Program-made: the position numbers and the translations under genes
Notes under the pieces: generated by a model
The model's database searches: none
Told to the model about the DNA's origin: nothing
The model's input: only the letters and a program-made list of their open reading frames with translations
DNA from: Thermodesulfatator sp.
GTDB taxonomy: Bacteria; Desulfobacterota; Dissulfuribacteria; Dissulfuribacterales; QOAL01
DNA: 8,251 nt
NCBI GenBank assembly: GCA_003978135.1
Contig: QOAL01000149.1
Coordinates: forward strand, 1-8,251
Direction of reading: 5' to 3'
Shown: in pieces, positions 5,456 to 8,251 of the stretch
Layout of the letters: each line of letters starts with the position of its first letter
How positions within the stretch are numbered: position 1 is the stretch's first letter

Positions 5456-6793
5456 CTATTTGACCTCCACAGTCATCTCTGCCTTGTTCACCAGTATTGG
5501 TTGGTACTCTGATTCTGGAAGCTTGAAAAACTTTCCCACAGAGCTTGGAATCTGACTGTAATAGAGGCTTGCAGTTATGGTCAGCTTGCCCTTTGGCAGA
5601 TTGGCTGGCAACTTCCAGGAGTAGTCTTCTACCTTGGTCTCCCTGGGTTTTATCCTGTAGTCAACAAGGCTGTTGTCCTTGGTGTACCACTGGCAGATTG
5701 TCATACGGCCCTTGGGATCGAAGAAGGGATGTCTGAATATCCTGGCTCCATCGGGCACATCGCCATCCCTTTTCAGGCCCTTGAAATCCTTTATCTCCAT
5801 GATCTCGCCAATGGCCTGGTACGTCATGGCAGAGGAATCAGCTATGGTATATTCTTCTCCCTTGAAACCTTTCTTGGTTACAGGTACCGGATATTTTTGG
5901 CCGTTTGCGTCCACTGCCCACACTTCCAGCCATAGCATACGTTCTTCCGTGGAGCCTGAAGGGATCGGGTGGCCCACCTTGCCGTTTAAGAGCTTGGCCT
6001 GGAATTTCAGTGCTTCCCCTGGCTTTACAGCTTTCTGTGCTCCAGAAAGGCTTACGTCAACCGCTCCGGAAAGTTGTTTTGCAGAATGGGAACCCTGAAA
6101 GTAATGGTGGGCAATATCGGTTCTTTCCTTTCCTCCACCGGCTGACCTGCCTGGAGCCTTTGGCATATGGCAGTCCTGGCAGACCTTTCCTTCCTTGGAA
6201 TAGGGGCCTTCCTTCCATTCCCTGTAAGTTGCCTTGACCCACGCACCATAGGGGCTCTGCTCATCATGGCATGTGGCACACAGTTCTGCGCTTTTATGAA
6301 ATTCACTGTAGGCAGTGCTGTGGAACGGGGAGACAGCATCCTTCCTGGGGCCGCGTTTTACCTTCCCGGGTTCCACGTTAAAGCTGAAATTAAAGGGAAC
6401 CTTTTCGGATGTCCCTGTAATGTTATGGCAGACTTCACAGGAAACTCCTTCGTTGGCCCTGGTGTCCTGGTCAGCCGGCTTGGGTGGAATATCTCCGGAG
6501 AGAAAGGCCAGGGGACTGTGACAGGCAATACATCCAGCCTTTACACCGGATACCTTTTCAAGTTTCTGGGAATGGGGCAGTGCAAGCTTGAAATATTCCA
6601 CCTGATCCCATTCGTGGGTATAGCTTTTTGACATGAGGCTGTTTTGCCATTCCTTGTAAATTTGCCTGTGGCACATGCCGCAATTTTTGGGTTTCTTGAA
6701 ATCTTCGTACTTGAAGCTTCCCATCTTGGCACTGAAAGCCGTGGCAGGCAGTGCCAGGAACAGTCCAAGTATTATGACTATGGTCCTGCGCAT
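5456..6793 (-). CDS. Exported pentahaem cytochrome c with C-terminal beta domain (cyt c554-like)
   Basis: The protein has 445 residues. Residues 1-22 are a Sec signal peptide (MRRT, hydrophobic core, ATAFSA). Five CXXCH haem sites lie in the N-terminal half: CGMCH (38-42), CIACH (88-92), CEVCH (119-123), CATCH (172-176) and CQDCH (205-209). Haem attachment happens in the periplasm. Nearby histidines (H60, H74, H158, H166, H229, H230, H236) can serve as distal ligands. The arrangement is of the cytochrome c554 / multihaem family, from memory. Residues about 240-445 have no haem and look beta-rich, perhaps for binding a partner. The ATG at 6793 follows GGAGGAAGGA. The stop is TAG, 11 nt before the Tat-exported superoxide reductase, so the two are almost surely one mRNA. 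It is likely an electron carrier or oxidoreductase in the periplasm; supplying electrons to the superoxide reductase is inference. Confidence 0.92.
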   Translation of the reverse strand: MRRTIVIILGLFLALPATAFSAKMGSFKYEDFKKPKNCGMCHRQIYKEWQNSLMSKSYTHEWDQVEYFKLALPHSQKLEKVSGVKAGCIACHSPLAFLSGDIPPKPADQDTRANEGVSCEVCHNITGTSEKVPFNFSFNVEPGKVKRGPRKDAVSPFHSTAYSEFHKSAELCATCHDEQSPYGAWVKATYREWKEGPYSKEGKVCQDCHMPKAPGRSAGGGKERTDIAHHYFQGSHSAKQLSGAVDVSLSGAQKAVKPGEALKFQAKLLNGKVGHPIPSGSTEERMLWLEVWAVDANGQKYPVPVTKKGFKGEEYTIADSSAMTYQAIGEIMEIKDFKGLKRDGDVPDGARIFRHPFFDPKGRMTICQWYTKDNSLVDYRIKPRETKVEDYSWKLPANLPKGKLTITASLYYSQIPSSVGKFFKLPESEYQPILVNKAEMTVEVK

Positions 6794-6827
6794 ATTTCCT
6801 TCCTCCGTGAGTCTTTTTTCTAAAGAA

Positions 6828-6844
6828 GGGGGGCTAATCCCCCC
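6828..6844 (-). terminator. Hairpin terminator after the peroxiredoxin gene
   Basis: The six-pair stem GGGGGG/CCCCCC with loop ATTAG is read on the minus strand and followed by TTCTTT. It lies 17 nt after the peroxiredoxin stop. The broken T-run suggests incomplete termination. Only 34 nt separate it from the cytochrome start, too little for a full promoter plus leader. Some read-through, or a promoter inside the peroxiredoxin gene, must feed the cytochrome gene. Confidence 0.6.
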
Positions 6845-6861
6845 AGGTAAGGTTCGTTGTC

Positions 6862-7455
6862 TTACTTTGCGTGTTTTGAAAGGTATTCGGCTACTCCCTC
6901 GGCAGTGGGCTTCATGGCCTCTTCGCCTGGCCTCCAGTTTGCCGGGCAGACCTCGCCCACAGATTCATGGTATTGAAGTGCTTCCAGGATCCTCAGGGCC
7001 TCGTCAAAATTCCTTCCAAGAGGCAGGTCATTTACAAGGTTGTGCCTGATAATGCCCTCCTTGTCTATGAGGAACAGACCGCGGAGCGCAATCCCTGCAT
7101 CCTCAAGGAGTACTCCATAGGAAAGGGAGATTTTCTTGTTGAGGTCGGAAACCAGGGGATACTTGATTCTTCCGATGCCGCCTTTTTCCACCGGTGTCTG
7201 CCTCCATGCAAAATGGCTGTAGGGAGAATCCACGGAGATACCGAGAACTTCGCAGTTTTTCTCCTTGAATTTGTCGATTGCCTTGTCCAAGGCAATTATT
7301 TCTGTGGGTCAGACAAAGGTAAAATCCAGTGGGTAGAAGAAAAGAAGAACGTATTTCCCCCTGTAGGATGACAATGTGATATCCTGAATAGAGTCATCAG
7401 GCATGACTGCCTGGGCTGTGAAATCAGGGGCCTCTTTTGTAACCATTGTGCACAT
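6862..7455 (-). CDS. prxU: Selenocysteine-containing 2-Cys peroxiredoxin (PrxU/AhpC-Prx1 type)
   Basis: Reading from ATG at 7455 (AGGAGGA 8 nt upstream) gives a 197-residue peroxiredoxin of normal length if one in-frame TGA (7309-7311, codon 49) is translated. It falls exactly in the active site: [13 protein letters not shown], where the family has the peroxidatic Cys of FTFVCPTE. The frame is uninterrupted on both sides (DFTAQAV and [13 protein letters not shown] before; [13 protein letters not shown] after). The resolving Cys170 is present in [13 protein letters not shown] (92-95) and a C-terminal YL resemble the motif pair of peroxide-sensitive 2-Cys enzymes. A SECIS-like hairpin follows at 7277-7296. 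TGA ends other genes here (986, 3278, 3992), so it is not simply a sense codon. The enzyme reduces H2O2 and organic peroxides in the cytoplasm. It lies 53 nt after rubrerythrin. Automated calling would give only a 142-residue fragment starting at TTG 7290, or a pseudogene. Confidence 0.93.
7277..7296 (-). promoter_or_regulatory. SECIS-like hairpin for selenocysteine insertion
   Basis: On the mRNA, 12 nt after the UGA, ATTGCCTT (7296-7289) pairs perfectly with AAGGCAAT (7284-7277) around the tetraloop GGAC. The loop starts 20 nt after the UGA and begins with two G. As I recall, bacterial SECIS elements have a short apical loop with an early G roughly 16-37 nt after the UGA, so this fits. It lies within the coding sequence, as bacterial SECIS elements do. 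Confidence 0.8.
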
Positions 7456-7508
7456 AATTTTTCTCCTCCTTGTTTTTGTTTAAATGTCTATTTTTATATA
7501 AACATGTT

Positions 7509-8084
7509 TCAGCAGGTTTCAACCAGGGGTTCAAAATAACCCTTGGGATGGGCACAAGCCGGGCATTTTTCAGGGGGCTCTGTGCCTTCGAAACAATATC
7601 CGCAGTTTCTGCAGCGCCATTTAACAGGTGCATCTTTCTTGAACACCTTCCCTTCTTCCAGGTTTTTTGCCAGGGCATTGTATCTGTCTTCATGGTATTT
7701 TTCCGCCACGGCAATGGCTTCCAGCACGCATGCTATCTCATTGAAGCCTTCTTCCTTGGCTATCCTGGCAAACTCTGGATACATCTGGGTGTGTTCATAG
7801 TTTTCTCCAGCAGCCGAGGCCTTAAGATTTTCCAGGGTGGAGCCTATGACGCCTGCAGGGAAGCTTCCGGTTATTTCAACTTCGCCGCCCTCAAGAAATT
7901 TGAAAAGTCGCTTGGCATGTTCTTTTTCCTGGTTTGCTGTTTCCTCGAAAACTGCAGCAATCTGGACATAACCTTCCTTTTTTGCCTTGCTTGCAAAGTA
8001 GGTATACCTGTTTCTGGCCTGGGATTCGCCAGCAAAAGCAGTAAGCAGATTTTTTTCAGTTTTTGTTCCCTTCAGTGAAGCCAT
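7509..8084 (-). CDS. rbr: Rubrerythrin
   Basis: A cytoplasmic peroxidase that reduces H2O2 to water with electrons from rubredoxin or an NADH-linked partner. At 191 residues it has full family length. Residues 1-145 form the four-helix diiron domain, with ligands E20 (FAGESQARNRY), E53 and H56 (NQEKEH), E94 and E97 (GENYEH), and E128 and H131 (AEKYHE). Residues 155-191 are a C-terminal rubredoxin domain with C158-x2-C161 and C174-x2-C177 (CPAC), ending in the usual GYFEPL. The ATG at 8084 is preceded by AAGGAG. The peroxiredoxin gene follows after 53 nt, with no terminator seen, so they probably form one unit and share peroxide removal. It is the first gene of the island, and any promoter lies in 8085-8251, next to the repeat at the window edge. 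Confidence 0.97.
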   Translation of the reverse strand: MASLKGTKTEKNLLTAFAGESQARNRYTYFASKAKKEGYVQIAAVFEETANQEKEHAKRLFKFLEGGEVEITGSFPAGVIGSTLENLKASAAGENYEHTQMYPEFARIAKEEGFNEIACVLEAIAVAEKYHEDRYNALAKNLEEGKVFKKDAPVKWRCRNCGYCFEGTEPPEKCPACAHPKGYFEPLVETC

Positions 8085-8161
8085 TATCCGTTTCTCCTTG
8101 TTGATTTTCTTGTTTTTTCAAGATCTTTTCTATTTTTTCAGAGAAAAAAATTTATTTATTA

Positions 8162-8251
8162 GTGTCCATCCAGAAATAGGCAATTTTGTTCGAGGACAAG
8201 GCGCAAGGAGGCGAAAAAGCGCAGTGTACTGGGCGTACATGAGCATTTTTC
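8162..8251. repeat. Probable dispersed intergenic repeat, truncated by the window end
   Basis: From GTGTCCATCC (8162) to the window edge the sequence is non-coding, GC-richer and structured. GAAAAA (8213-8218) can pair with TTTTTC (8246-8251), and TGTAC (8225-8229) with GTACA (8235-8239) around TGGGC, giving an imperfect hairpin that probably continues past the edge. The whole string resembles a short intergenic repeat I recall from several sulfate-reducer genomes; I cannot verify copies here. It lies 78 nt upstream of rubrerythrin. Confidence 0.45.

Noticed and set aside
7309..7311. The in-frame TGA as a nonsense mutation making a pseudogene
   Set aside because: It sits exactly at the catalytic residue, a SECIS-like hairpin follows at the right distance, and everything else in the gene is intact, including ribosome binding site and resolving cysteine.
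7470..8078. 202-codon plus-strand open frame opposite rubrerythrin
   Set aside because: It mirrors the rubrerythrin gene, whose diiron and rubredoxin ligands are all intact. The Phe/Cys-rich product matches no family I know.

Overview
The window looks like chromosomal DNA of a strictly anaerobic, probably sulfate- or sulfur-metabolising bacterium of the Desulfobacterota (old Deltaproteobacteria). The reasons are a rubredoxin / flavodiiron (Roo) pair, a two-iron desulfoferrodoxin, a rubrerythrin, a CX4C rubredoxin, a multihaem c-type cytochrome, a HEAT protein resembling the Desulfovibrio DVU0298 family, and a peroxiredoxin that needs selenocysteine. No species can be named from the sequence alone. 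Nearly everything except one tRNA lies on the minus strand, so the genes are transcribed from the right end towards the left.

Layout in transcription order (right to left): 8162-8251 part of a probable dispersed intergenic repeat, cut by the window end; rubrerythrin (7509-8084); a 2-Cys peroxiredoxin whose peroxidatic residue is an in-frame TGA, read here as selenocysteine (6862-7455, SECIS-like hairpin 7277-7296); a hairpin terminator; a five-haem exported cytochrome c (5456-6793); a Tat-exported superoxide-reductase-like protein (4998-5444); a gap with two hairpins whose T-runs face the other way; cytoplasmic desulfoferrodoxin (4516-4890); FtnA-type ferritin (3992-4510); a CX4C rubredoxin (3677-3904); a terminator (3639-3673); a canonical 53-residue rubredoxin (3278-3439); the flavodiiron oxygen reductase Roo (2051-3253); an unfamiliar 109-residue protein with a desulforedoxin-like cysteine cluster (1701-2030); and a HEAT-like protein (986-1669). 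Beyond these, tRNA-Lys(CUU) is on the plus strand (779-854) with its own promoter and terminator, and an Ala/Lys/Glu-rich lipoprotein closes the left end (28-429).

Together this is an oxygen-defence island. Roo reduces O2 to water with electrons from rubredoxin. The two superoxide reductases convert superoxide to H2O2, one in the cytoplasm and one probably in the periplasm, where the adjacent pentahaem cytochrome could supply electrons. Rubrerythrin and the selenoprotein peroxiredoxin remove H2O2, and ferritin stores iron that would otherwise drive Fenton chemistry. The best observations are the selenocysteine peroxiredoxin, which reading TGA as stop would truncate and so hide its active site; the cytochrome / Tat-SOR pair; and the uncharacterised desulforedoxin-like protein co-transcribed with Roo.
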